Origin: Christensenella sp. UBA3944
Lineage (GTDB): Bacteria; Bacillota; Clostridia; Christensenellales; DTU072
Direction of reading: 5' to 3'
Assembly (NCBI GenBank): GCA_002385605.1
Contig: DGDU01000047.1
Location: 1-11,844, forward strand
Length of the DNA: 11,844 nucleotides
The notes below the pieces were generated by a model. That model made no database searches. It worked only from the letters and a program-made list of their open reading frames with translations, and was not told the DNA's origin. Below, in pieces: positions 1-6,868 of this stretch (positions are counted from its first letter, which is position 1; each line of letters starts with the position of its first letter). The position numbers were made by a program, and so were the translations under genes.

Positions 1-1596
1 GTCTATGCCCTTGCCCATCTGCAGGTTGTTTATGCAGCCGAAGCCGCCGTTATCAAACAACATGATATTAATCTTTATCCCTTCCTGAACGGCGGTCACC
101 ATTTCGGAGTGCAGCATAAGGTAGCTGCCGTCGCCCGCGAAGGCATACACTTCTTTGTCGGGGCAAGCGATCTTACTACCCAAAGCGCCGGCTATCTCGT
201 AGCCCATGCACGAATATCCGTATTCCATATTGTAGCTGTCCCTGGCGTCCGTCGTCCACATCCTTTGCATGCAGCCGGGCAGGCTTCCCGAAGCCCCTAC
301 CGCGATGGCGTCGGCGGGAATCAGTTTGCGGATTATTGCAAGAGCAGTGGTCTGGCAAAGCTCGGAGCCGGAAGCCCTGCGGAAGTCCTCCACTGTTGTG
401 GGGAACATATTCTTTACCTCGGGGGCCATGCCTTCCTTATAGGTTATATTGGCAAGCCTTTCGTATTCCTTATCCCATTCGGCCTTGGCCTCTTTTATCT
501 CGTCCCTGTACGCCGATTTATACCCTTCAAGCGCATTCTCCAACGCCTCGATGCCCGCTTTGGCGTCCGCCCTTACAGGCAGCGAGCGCAGCTTTTCTAC
601 ATGGAATTTGCTGGGGTTAACCGCGACAACGGTTGCCTTTCTGAACAGCGTCTTGGAGGAAGTCGTAAAGTCCGAAAACCTCGTGCCTACGCCTATAATC
701 AAATCGGCTTTAGCTGCTATGCGGTTGGCTGCCGCGTTGCCCGTAACGCCTATGCCGCCCAGGTTGTATGGGTTGGAACCCGCGATCGCGCTCTTTCCCG
801 CCTGCGTTTCGGCAAAGGGTATATTGAACTTTTCGCAGAAAGCGGCTATTGCCTCTCCCGCCTCGCTGTACTTAGCACCGCCGCCCACAATAACAAGCGG
901 ATACCTGGCTTTCTTAATAGCCTCGGCGGCGTCCTTAATCTCGTCGGCGCATGGCGCCATGCGGGCGATACGCCTTACCGTCTTTTCGAACATATAAGCG
1001 GGAAAGTCATAAACCTCGCCCTGCACATCCTGGGGCATGGCAAGCACAACGGCTCCCGTCTCGGCGGGGTCGGTAAGCACTCGCATGGCGTTATTAAGCG
1101 CGCTCTCCAGCATTTCGGGGCGAGTTATGCGGTCGAAAAACCTCGACACGGGCTTATACGCGTCATTGGTTGTGATGTTCAGATCGTAAGACTGCTCAAG
1201 CTGCTGAAGCACGGGGTCGGGCCTTCTCGTGGCGTAGATATCGCCGGGGAACAGCAGCAGCGGTATATTGTTTACCGTGGCGCAGGCGGCGGCGGTCACC
1301 ATATTGGCGGCGCCGGGGCCTATGCTCGACAGGCAGGGGATAATCTTGCGGCGGTTATTTTGCTTGGCGTAGGACATCGCCACATGCGCCATGCCCTGCT
1401 CGTTCTTGCCCTGATACACTTTAAGGCTATGCTTGGACATAGCAAGCGCCTCGCCGATGCCCAGAACGCAGCCGTGCCCGAACAGCGCGCACACGCCTTC
1501 GACAAACTTTGTTTCCTTGCCGTCGAAACTCACATATTGGTTATCCAGAAAGCGGACAACCGCTTCGCCTACCGTCATTCTTATTCTTGCTGACAT
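1..1596 (-). CDS. iolD: 3D-(3,5/4)-trihydroxycyclohexane-1,2-dione hydrolase, IolD (C-terminus beyond window)
   Basis: ThDP-dependent enzyme that opens the ring of trihydroxycyclohexane-1,2-dione to give 5-deoxy-glucuronate, a cytosolic step of myo-inositol catabolism. I translated most of the reverse frame by hand and it is open throughout; 532 residues are visible and the family is usually about 640, so about 100 C-terminal residues lie beyond base 1. Seen: the catalytic-Glu motif GKNEQGMAH (Glu66) of the ThDP pyrimidine domain; the central-domain stretch PLVIVGGGAKYS; and the ThDP/metal motif GDGS (488-491), followed about 25 residues later by Asp-Asn (515-516) and GGFGCINN. The start is the ATG at 1596, four bases after GGAGGG. 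It is last of the three visible iol genes, 53 nt after iolB, and presumably shares the promoter near 4000. Acetolactate synthase is a relative, but the FGHGCVLG and QGKNEQGMAHVA motifs and the iolB neighbour favour IolD. Confidence 0.95.
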   Translation of the reverse strand, partial: MSARIRMTVGEAVVRFLDNQYVSFDGKETKFVEGVCALFGHGCVLGIGEALAMSKHSLKVYQGKNEQGMAHVAMSYAKQNNRRKIIPCLSSIGPGAANMVTAAACATVNNIPLLLFPGDIYATRRPDPVLQQLEQSYDLNITTNDAYKPVSRFFDRITRPEMLESALNNAMRVLTDPAETGAVVLAMPQDVQGEVYDFPAYMFEKTVRRIARMAPCADEIKDAAEAIKKARYPLVIVGGGAKYSEAGEAIAAFCEKFNIPFAETQAGKSAIAGSNPYNLGGIGVTGNAAANRIAAKADLIIGVGTRFSDFTTSSKTLFRKATVVAVNPSKFHVEKLRSLPVRADAKAGIEALENALEGYKSAYRDEIKEAKAEWDKEYERLANITYKEGMAPEVKNMFPTTVEDFRRASGSELCQTTALAIIRKLIPADAIAVGASGSLPGCMQRMWTTDARDSYNMEYGYSCMGYEIAGALGSKIACPDKEVYAFAGDGSYLMLHSEMVTAVQEGIKINIMLFDNGGFGCINNLQMGKGID

Positions 1597-1649
1597 ATAT
1601 CCCTCCAAAAAGTGATACGCAAAATTCGGTATATTTATATTTTTATAAA

Positions 1650-2420
1650 TTATTTCTCTTCCAAAAGCCAGGTGAATCTCGGGTCGTCGGTGCGGGTGTT
1701 GTCCCACGGCGCGCCGTCTAAGTGCCTTATCATCCAGCAGCAGTACATGGGGTACCCGGGCGCCGTAACCTGAGGATGGGTATATCCCCCTTCGAATAGC
1801 CCCGCGCTTCCGTCCTTAATGGTGTACGCCTTTTCGCCGATAAAGCAGGCGCCGAAGCCCTCGGGGCGATCGAATTTATAATAATACACTTCGGGCTGGG
1901 GGTGGTTGTGGGGTATGTAGCTCCACCATCTGCCCTGCCTTGCGTAAACCTCGCCCAGCACCATATTCGAATAAGGCGAATTGCGGATATTAATTATATC
2001 CACGACATCGCGGACGGCTGTGTTTTCCCAGCGACCCTCGCAGCTTACAAACTGCGAAATATCCTTCTCTCTGAACAGCCTCGAGGGAAATTCGCGGTCG
2101 TTATATGTGCTTTGCTGCAGTATTTCGCTGTCCTCGTGCGCCTTTATGGCAACTGCCACATCCTTGCATACATGCAGGCAAACGGGGGGCTCTTTGAAAA
2201 CGCCCTTTCTCGAGGCAAACTCCTCTTTGTCCTCATAGATAAAAGAAATCTTGCCCGACAGCAAAAGCACGGCGGTCTCCATCCCGGGCTCGAATACCTC
2301 GAGTGTGTCGCCCTTCTTTATCCTGTATACGGTAACATTCATTAGCATGGGTGCCGTCTTGCCGTATACCCTTGTAACTACCTTTCTGCCGCTTCTGTCG
2401 AATTTGGGATAAACAAACAT
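1650..2420 (-). CDS. iolB: 5-deoxy-glucuronate isomerase, IolB
   Basis: Cupin-fold isomerase that converts 5-deoxy-glucuronate, the product of IolD, to 2-deoxy-5-keto-gluconate in inositol catabolism. The 256-residue protein is slightly short for the family (about 260-275) but looks complete. The C-terminal cupin carries the metal site: GRWWSYIPHNHPQPEVYYY with His171, His173 and Glu177 in HxHx3E spacing, and His215 in GGYTHPQVTAPGYPMY. The N-terminal half is a second, degenerate beta-barrel, as expected for the bicupin IolB fold. The ATG at 2420 follows AAAGGAG by six bases. The gene begins 23 nt after the transporter and ends 53 nt before iolD, so all three are probably one transcript. Nothing suggests damage or transfer. 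Identification rests on the HxHx3E motif, the WSYIPHNH context and the iolD neighbour. Confidence 0.94.
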   Translation of the reverse strand: MFVYPKFDRSGRKVVTRVYGKTAPMLMNVTVYRIKKGDTLEVFEPGMETAVLLLSGKISFIYEDKEEFASRKGVFKEPPVCLHVCKDVAVAIKAHEDSEILQQSTYNDREFPSRLFREKDISQFVSCEGRWENTAVRDVVDIINIRNSPYSNMVLGEVYARQGRWWSYIPHNHPQPEVYYYKFDRPEGFGACFIGEKAYTIKDGSAGLFEGGYTHPQVTAPGYPMYCCWMIRHLDGAPWDNTRTDDPRFTWLLEEK

Positions 2421-2443
2421 CTTAAACTCCTTTACGACAAAGG

Positions 2444-3955
2444 TTATTTTTCTATCACTATGCCCATTTCCTCACGCCTTTGCGAAAGCCCGCAAAGCAT
2501 ATCCTGCTTCTTTTTGCCCACGATGTCGTAGAAAAACACGGGTATGCTGCTAAGAAGCATGCCTACCGCGGGCAGCAGGGACACCATAAGGAACATCCCC
2601 TGCCTTACGGTATGCGGCAGCGAGGTCGGGTCGGTTGTCACCTTGCTGGAGCTTATGGCGCTCACATCTAGGTTAACTATCATATACATCAGCACGATAA
2701 AAGTTGTGGCCAAAGCGTTACCCAGCTTGTTCACAAAGGACTGGCAGGCGTTGCCCAGGCCGTTATCGCGCCGCCCCGTTTTCCATTCCATATAATCCAG
2801 CGCGTCGCCTATCATGGCGTACGAGGTTACATTGATGGCGCCCAGCGGGAAGCTGGCAATCACGAGGAAGGGCACCAGCGCCCAGAAGTTGTTGTAGCCT
2901 ATTATATACATTATAACGCAGGCGACGATGCCCAGCGCGTTGCTTCCGATAATTATCTGTTTATAATTAAACTTTTTATAAAGAAGGGGCATTACCAGCA
3001 TGGCGCCGAAGGAGCCCGCCGCCGTGCAAACCGAGAAAAGCAAATTGATTGTCGAAATGCTGGACTGTATGGCCTCTTCGCGGGCTATGCCCTCAAGGCC
3101 CGAAAGGTTTTGCCCGATATAGAAAGAATACCTTGCGACATGTATTGCGCCCGCCTGCAAAAGATACCTTGTGGACGAAAGCACGCCCATAATAACAACC
3201 AGCATAAGTGGCTTGCATTTGAACAGCAACTTCAGGACGCTGGGGTCGCCGGGCTTTCGGACCGGGCGGGGAATTTTAACCCTTTCTTTGCTATAAAAAT
3301 AAGCCACCATAAACACGGCGTTTCCCACAACCGATGCCACTATGGCGGCAGTCATATACCTTGTCCTTTCCAGCTGGTTGCCCGAAAGCCCCATAAGCGG
3401 AAGCACAAACCCGAGAAACATAACTATCGCCAAGGGGATGGCGGCGCCCACGCCGTTAATAGTCCTGCCCATAGAGATAAGCCGCGCCCTTTCCTTGGGG
3501 TTGGGTGTCATGGCGTTGGGCAGGCTCCAGAAAGGCACATCGGATACCGTATAAATCATGCCCCAAAGCACATAGGTGATGCCGGCGTAAATCATCTTTT
3601 CGGTCTGTCCGATGTTGGGGGCGTAAAACAGCAAAAAGGTGAGGATAGCCACGGGTATGGGGGTTACAAGTATGTAGAATCTGTATTTGCTGCGCTTTCC
3701 CTCATATCTGTCCGACATCATACCCATTATGGGGTCGTTTATGGCGTCCCAGATACGGGCAAGAAGCATGAGAAGCAGCACAAACAAAGGGGTAAGCCCC
3801 ATAACATTCAAATAGAAATCCGAAATGTAAGAGGACATTATGGCGTAAATCATGCCTTGACCGCCCGCCGCTATCGCGAAAATCCAGAATTCTTTTTTGC
3901 CCAGATAATTTTTCTCGTGGGCGGCGCACTCGATTACGGCTTTATTCTCATCCAT
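2444..3955 (-). CDS. GPH-family (MelB-like) cation:sugar symporter, probable inositol transporter
   Basis: Twelve-helix MFS-type secondary transporter of the glycoside-pentoside-hexuronide:cation symporter family, acting in the cytoplasmic membrane. The first long loop has the family signature RIWDAINDPIMG followed by SDRYEGKRSKYRF. Asp70 and Asp74 match the cation-site DxxxD of MelB, and Asp139 in IYTVSDVPFWSL matches its helix-4 aspartate, so Na+ or H+ coupling is likely. The frame extends to an ATG at 3991, but that codon lies inside the promoter -10 box. The ATG at 3955 has GGAG six bases upstream and gives 503 residues, normal for the family. It is the first gene of the iol operon; inositol or a derivative as substrate is inferred only from iolB and iolD downstream. 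Many iol clusters use the unrelated IolT-type MFS porter instead. Confidence 0.88.
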   Translation of the reverse strand: MDENKAVIECAAHEKNYLGKKEFWIFAIAAGGQGMIYAIMSSYISDFYLNVMGLTPLFVLLLMLLARIWDAINDPIMGMMSDRYEGKRSKYRFYILVTPIPVAILTFLLFYAPNIGQTEKMIYAGITYVLWGMIYTVSDVPFWSLPNAMTPNPKERARLISMGRTINGVGAAIPLAIVMFLGFVLPLMGLSGNQLERTRYMTAAIVASVVGNAVFMVAYFYSKERVKIPRPVRKPGDPSVLKLLFKCKPLMLVVIMGVLSSTRYLLQAGAIHVARYSFYIGQNLSGLEGIAREEAIQSSISTINLLFSVCTAAGSFGAMLVMPLLYKKFNYKQIIIGSNALGIVACVIMYIIGYNNFWALVPFLVIASFPLGAINVTSYAMIGDALDYMEWKTGRRDNGLGNACQSFVNKLGNALATTFIVLMYMIVNLDVSAISSSKVTTDPTSLPHTVRQGMFLMVSLLPAVGMLLSSIPVFFYDIVGKKKQDMLCGLSQRREEMGIVIEK

Positions 3956-3973
3956 TCCTCGCTCCAAAACATT

Positions 3974-4002
3974 TATACTATAATATAACATTATATAGTA
4001 TA
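3974..4002. promoter_or_regulatory. AT-rich dyad over the iol promoter, probable operator
   Basis: Perfect 9-bp inverted repeat: TATACTATA (3974-3982) and TATAGTATA (3994-4002), separated by 11 bases. It spans the -10 box and the expected start of transcription, where a bound repressor would block polymerase. The sequence is almost all A and T, so chance symmetry in an AT-rich promoter is a real alternative. The regulator is not in this window. Confidence 0.5.
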
Positions 4003-4017
4003 TAAGGTTTTTGTAAA
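3990..4017 (-). promoter_or_regulatory. sigma-A promoter of the transporter-iolB-iolD operon
   Basis: On the minus strand TTTACA (4017-4012) is followed after 16 bases by a perfect TATAAT (3995-3990). Transcription should start near 3983, leaving a leader of about 28 nt before the ATG at 3955. This isolates the iol genes from the upstream DUF3810 operon, after which I see no convincing terminator, so some read-through is possible. Confidence 0.75.
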
Positions 4018-4044
4018 GACCCGAATTTGAGGTTTTTCGCTATT

Positions 4045-5214
4045 TTATCCGGATGTTTTATATTTATGGATGAGCATCTTTTGAATTGTGCTGTAGTATA
4101 CGATTCTTTGTTCGGGGCCGTCGGGCGGCTTTACAATAACGATATCGCCTATGACATCGTAACTTCCCGTGCCTTCCTTAACCCCGCTGAGCTTAAGGTA
4201 AATATTATTAAAGAAAGTGCCGATTTCGTCTATGATATCGGGGTATTTGCCGTACTCGGCGTACATATATTCGTAATCTTTTATGATAAGCGGGCTGCGC
4301 AGGGCGTACCCTTTTTCCTTATACTTGTCTACGAGGTTATTCAGGGTAAGCATCTGGTAGATCCTGCCGTAGTTGTCTATATAGCCGCTGTACCTTACAA
4401 ACTCGTCTTCCGAAGTCAGCGTGATATACGCCGACACTAGTTCGGCGTCGCTTTCCCTCATTATGCCTTTGGAGTGCGCGAGCTCGTGCGCCATCAAAGC
4501 GGGCAGCCCGAAGGGCACGGTATGGCTGCTTATGTTGGCCTCGCCCGTGGGCTGGAATGATATCCCTATCACCCCGAAGGCTCCCATGGCGTCGCCCGCT
4601 ATCATCCTTTTGGGCATAGGAGTGTATGGGCTGAAATAATCATCGTCCAGCCGCTCCATTTCCCTTACCATAATTCGGGCAAGCTCTTTGTAACTGTACG
4701 GGCTAACCGTAACGCCGTTTTCATTTCGGGGCATCTTCTCGGCAAGGGCGTTGAAATCCGTAATATAATAGTTCACCATTTCCATTATCGCCTCTTCGTC
4801 GGGCTTTTCCGAAGACATGGGTATATGCCCGTCTATGCTGTCCCTGTTGTACGAAAAGGACGCCGTAGCCGTATAAAGAAGAATAACGGCAAGCACCGCG
4901 GTAAGCAATCTGGCCGCTCCCTTGCCTGCCTTACCGAATTCCTTTCGGGTCAGAAGGACTATCCATCTGATAATGGAAATAAGAATAATTATAATTGCCG
5001 CGCCCGTCGCGAACTCGAAAAACGAAAACGGGAAAAGAAGGTCGTTTATGTGCCCCACGGCGTAAATATACGCGCGGCTTATGCCTCTCGTGAACACATG
5101 CTCGGCGATATATCGGTTGCTTTTAATCGCGGTAAGCGCAATAATAAGCGCGAGCAAAACGCCCGAAGCGATAAGCAGCCTTTTAACATATCCGCGCCCG
5201 CGCCGTCTTACCAT
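4045..5214 (-). CDS. DUF3810 family membrane protein, putative zinc metalloprotease
   Basis: Membrane-anchored protein of 389 residues. Hydrophobic segments lie at about 12-30, 69-88 and 102-118, preceded by a basic N-terminus (MVRRRGRGYVKR). A large soluble domain follows and contains HELAH (243-247) in PALMAHELAHSKGIMRESDAE, the HExxH zinc-protease signature; Glu254 or Glu258 just downstream is a candidate third ligand. This arrangement is typical of DUF3810 (gluzincin-like, unknown substrate). Topology is inferred: three helices would put the domain outside the membrane. The ATG at 5214 is five bases after GAGG, and that ribosome site overlaps the stop codon of the UPF0210 gene, so the two are translationally linked. 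It is the last gene of the phosphohexomutase operon. Proteolytic activity is inferred from the motif, not known for this protein. Confidence 0.85.
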   Translation of the reverse strand: MVRRRGRGYVKRLLIASGVLLALIIALTAIKSNRYIAEHVFTRGISRAYIYAVGHINDLLFPFSFFEFATGAAIIIILISIIRWIVLLTRKEFGKAGKGAARLLTAVLAVILLYTATASFSYNRDSIDGHIPMSSEKPDEEAIMEMVNYYITDFNALAEKMPRNENGVTVSPYSYKELARIMVREMERLDDDYFSPYTPMPKRMIAGDAMGAFGVIGISFQPTGEANISSHTVPFGLPALMAHELAHSKGIMRESDAELVSAYITLTSEDEFVRYSGYIDNYGRIYQMLTLNNLVDKYKEKGYALRSPLIIKDYEYMYAEYGKYPDIIDEIGTFFNNIYLKLSGVKEGTGSYDVIGDIVIVKPPDGPEQRIVYYSTIQKMLIHKYKTSG

Positions 5215-5223
5215 ATAAGCCTC

Positions 5224-6573
5224 TTAGTTTTTGTTGGAATGCAAAGGAGCGGGGATCCTGCCGCCGCGGGAGATAAACCTGGCGGGGCTGTAACCCGACA
5301 CATTTATTATGGGCGCTTTTCCCAGAAGCCCCCCGAACTCTACGCTGTCGCCTACGCTTTTGCCGTATACGGGTATAATCCTTACCGCCGTGGTCTTGTT
5401 GTTTATAACGCCTATGGCGGCCTCGTCGGCTATAATCGCGGATATCGTCTCCGCCGAAGTGTCGCCGGGTATTGCAATCATGTCAAGCCCGACGCTGCAG
5501 ACTGCTGTCATCGCTTCCAGCTTTTCGAGGCAGAGAGCCCCCGCCGCGGCCTCTATCATACCTATATCTTCGCTTACTGGTATAAAGGCGCCCGACAACC
5601 CGCCCACATGGGATGATGCCATAATTCCGCCCTTCTTTACGGCGTCGTTAAGGAGCGCCACGCAAGCCGTGGTGCCCGGGCAGCCCACTCTTTCAAGCCC
5701 TATCTCTTCAAGAATATGCGCAACGCTGTCGCCCACTTTCGGGGTGGGCGCAAGCGACAAATCGACTATCCCGAAGTTCGCGCCAAGCATCTCGCTTGCC
5801 GTTTTGGCAACCAACTGCCCTACTCTTGTAACCTTAAACGCGGTTTTCTTGATAACCTCGCATACCTCGGTTATGTCGCCCGCTGGTATTTTCTCCAAAG
5901 CCGACTTAACAACGCCCGGGCCGCTGACCCCGACATTTATAACCTTGTCTGCCTCTCCCATACCGTGGAAGGCGCCCGCCATAAAGGGGTTGTCATCTAC
6001 TGCGTTGGCAAACACCACAAGCTTGGCGCAGCCTATGCTGCCGTTATCTCTCGTAAGATAGGCGGTTTGCTTTATTATCTCGCCCATTCTCCTCACCGCG
6101 TCCATATTTATGCCCGCGCGGGTAGAGGCAATGTTAACCGAGCTGCAAACCTTCTTTGTAGCCGCCAGCGCCTCGGGTATTGTTTCAATCATTTCTTTTT
6201 CGTAAGGGGTTGCGCCTTTTTGCACCAAAGCGCTGTAACCGCCCACGAAGTCTATGCCTATCTCCTCGGCCGCCTTATCGAGTGCTTTTGCGAGCTTGAT
6301 ATAATTGCCGCAGGAAGCTCCGACGAGGCTTATGGGAGTTACCGCCACCCTCTTGTTAACGATGGGTATGCCGTACATTGCGGCAATCTTTTCACCCGTC
6401 GATACAAGGTTTCCCGCTTCCCTCACAATCTTTTCGTATATTTTGTTGGCCGTCGCCTCGGCGCTGCCGCTTACGCAATCCAGAAGGGACAGCCCCATCG
6501 TGATGGTGCGCACATCCAGATTGCAGTCCGAAATCATTGCGACGGTTTCGATTATCTCGTTATTGTTGAACAT
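5224..6573 (-). CDS. UPF0210 / DUF711 'PFL family' protein
   Basis: Complete 449-residue cytosolic protein of the UPF0210 (DUF711) family, whose usual length is about 450. The family has a fold related to pyruvate formate-lyase and glycyl radical enzymes but no established reaction. Recognisable conserved stretches are the N-terminal IIETVAMISDCNLDVRTITM, the Gly-rich MGEADKVINVGVSGPGVV, the Cys-containing RVGCPGTTACVALLNDAV and SSHVGGLSGAFIPVSED, and the ending RFISRGGRIPAPLHS. The ATG at 6573 has AAGGA nine bases upstream, a weaker site than its neighbours. It starts 15 nt after the ACT-domain gene. This ACT (UPF0237) plus UPF0210 pairing recurs across Firmicutes, including streptococci, and suggests that the ACT protein senses a metabolite for this partner. 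Function is otherwise unknown. Confidence 0.92.
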   Translation of the reverse strand: MFNNNEIIETVAMISDCNLDVRTITMGLSLLDCVSGSAEATANKIYEKIVREAGNLVSTGEKIAAMYGIPIVNKRVAVTPISLVGASCGNYIKLAKALDKAAEEIGIDFVGGYSALVQKGATPYEKEMIETIPEALAATKKVCSSVNIASTRAGINMDAVRRMGEIIKQTAYLTRDNGSIGCAKLVVFANAVDDNPFMAGAFHGMGEADKVINVGVSGPGVVKSALEKIPAGDITEVCEVIKKTAFKVTRVGQLVAKTASEMLGANFGIVDLSLAPTPKVGDSVAHILEEIGLERVGCPGTTACVALLNDAVKKGGIMASSHVGGLSGAFIPVSEDIGMIEAAAGALCLEKLEAMTAVCSVGLDMIAIPGDTSAETISAIIADEAAIGVINNKTTAVRIIPVYGKSVGDSVEFGGLLGKAPIINVSGYSPARFISRGGRIPAPLHSNKN

Positions 6574-6588
6574 ATGTTGATTTCCTTA

Positions 6589-6858
6589 TTAAATGCGGTG
6601 CATCGCCTGAAATATCGCCTCGTGCCGTATCGATATCTCGACCCCTAGCTCGCTTCCTTTTTGCGCGAGAATTCTGGCGATCTCTTCGAAGCTCAAATCG
6701 CACTCGCTTAGATCCACCGCCATAATCATCGTGAACATGCCCTGAAGTATGGTCTGGCTGATATCCTCGATATTTATCTTATGGTTTGCCAATGTGGCGC
6801 TGACGGCGGCGATAATCCCCACCCTATCCTTTCCTATAACCGTTATAAACGCTTTCAT
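6589..6858 (-). CDS. ACT domain-containing protein, UPF0237 family
   Basis: Small (89 residues) stand-alone ACT domain, a fold that usually binds amino acids or similar small ligands at a dimer interface. The N-terminus KAFITVIGKDRVGIIAAVSA carries the ACT loop with Gly-Lys-Asp-Arg-Val-Gly, and the central NIEDISQTILQGMFTM is typical of UPF0237, a family related to the regulatory half of GcvR. The size matches the family. The ATG at 6858 follows AAAGGAG by five bases; the TAA of the phosphohexomutase gene lies within this ribosome site, so re-initiation is likely. It precedes the UPF0210 gene by 15 nt, its usual partner. Ligand and target are unknown; a regulatory subunit for the UPF0210 protein is inference from conserved pairing. 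Confidence 0.92.
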   Translation of the reverse strand: MKAFITVIGKDRVGIIAAVSATLANHKINIEDISQTILQGMFTMIMAVDLSECDLSFEEIARILAQKGSELGVEISIRHEAIFQAMHRI

Positions 6859-6868
6859 GATATCTCCT

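Noticed and set aside
109..1593. Plus-strand open frame of 494 codons
   Set aside because: It mirrors iolD codon for codon, has no ribosome site or family-like motifs, and is explained by iolD lacking TTA, CTA and TCA codons.
1633..1650. Hairpin with arms ATTTATA and TATAAAT and loop TTTT at the end of iolB
   Set aside because: The stem is only A-T pairs and lacks a following U-run on the minus strand; it is unlikely to terminate and looks like AT-rich spacer.
3956..3991. Longer start for the transporter at 3991
   Set aside because: The ATG lies within the -10 box of the promoter, so it would not be on the transcript; the ATG at 3955 has a good ribosome site.
3997..4044. Terminator after the DUF3810 gene
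   Set aside because: Only a three-base pairing (ACC with GGT) could be drawn; I do not call a terminator, and read-through into the iol operon remains possible.
5716..6648. Plus-strand open frame of 310 codons, and similar ones at 3110-3988, 4825-5616 and 9435-10130
   Set aside because: Each lies opposite a well-identified gene, and its product resembles no protein family; these are shadows of codon bias.
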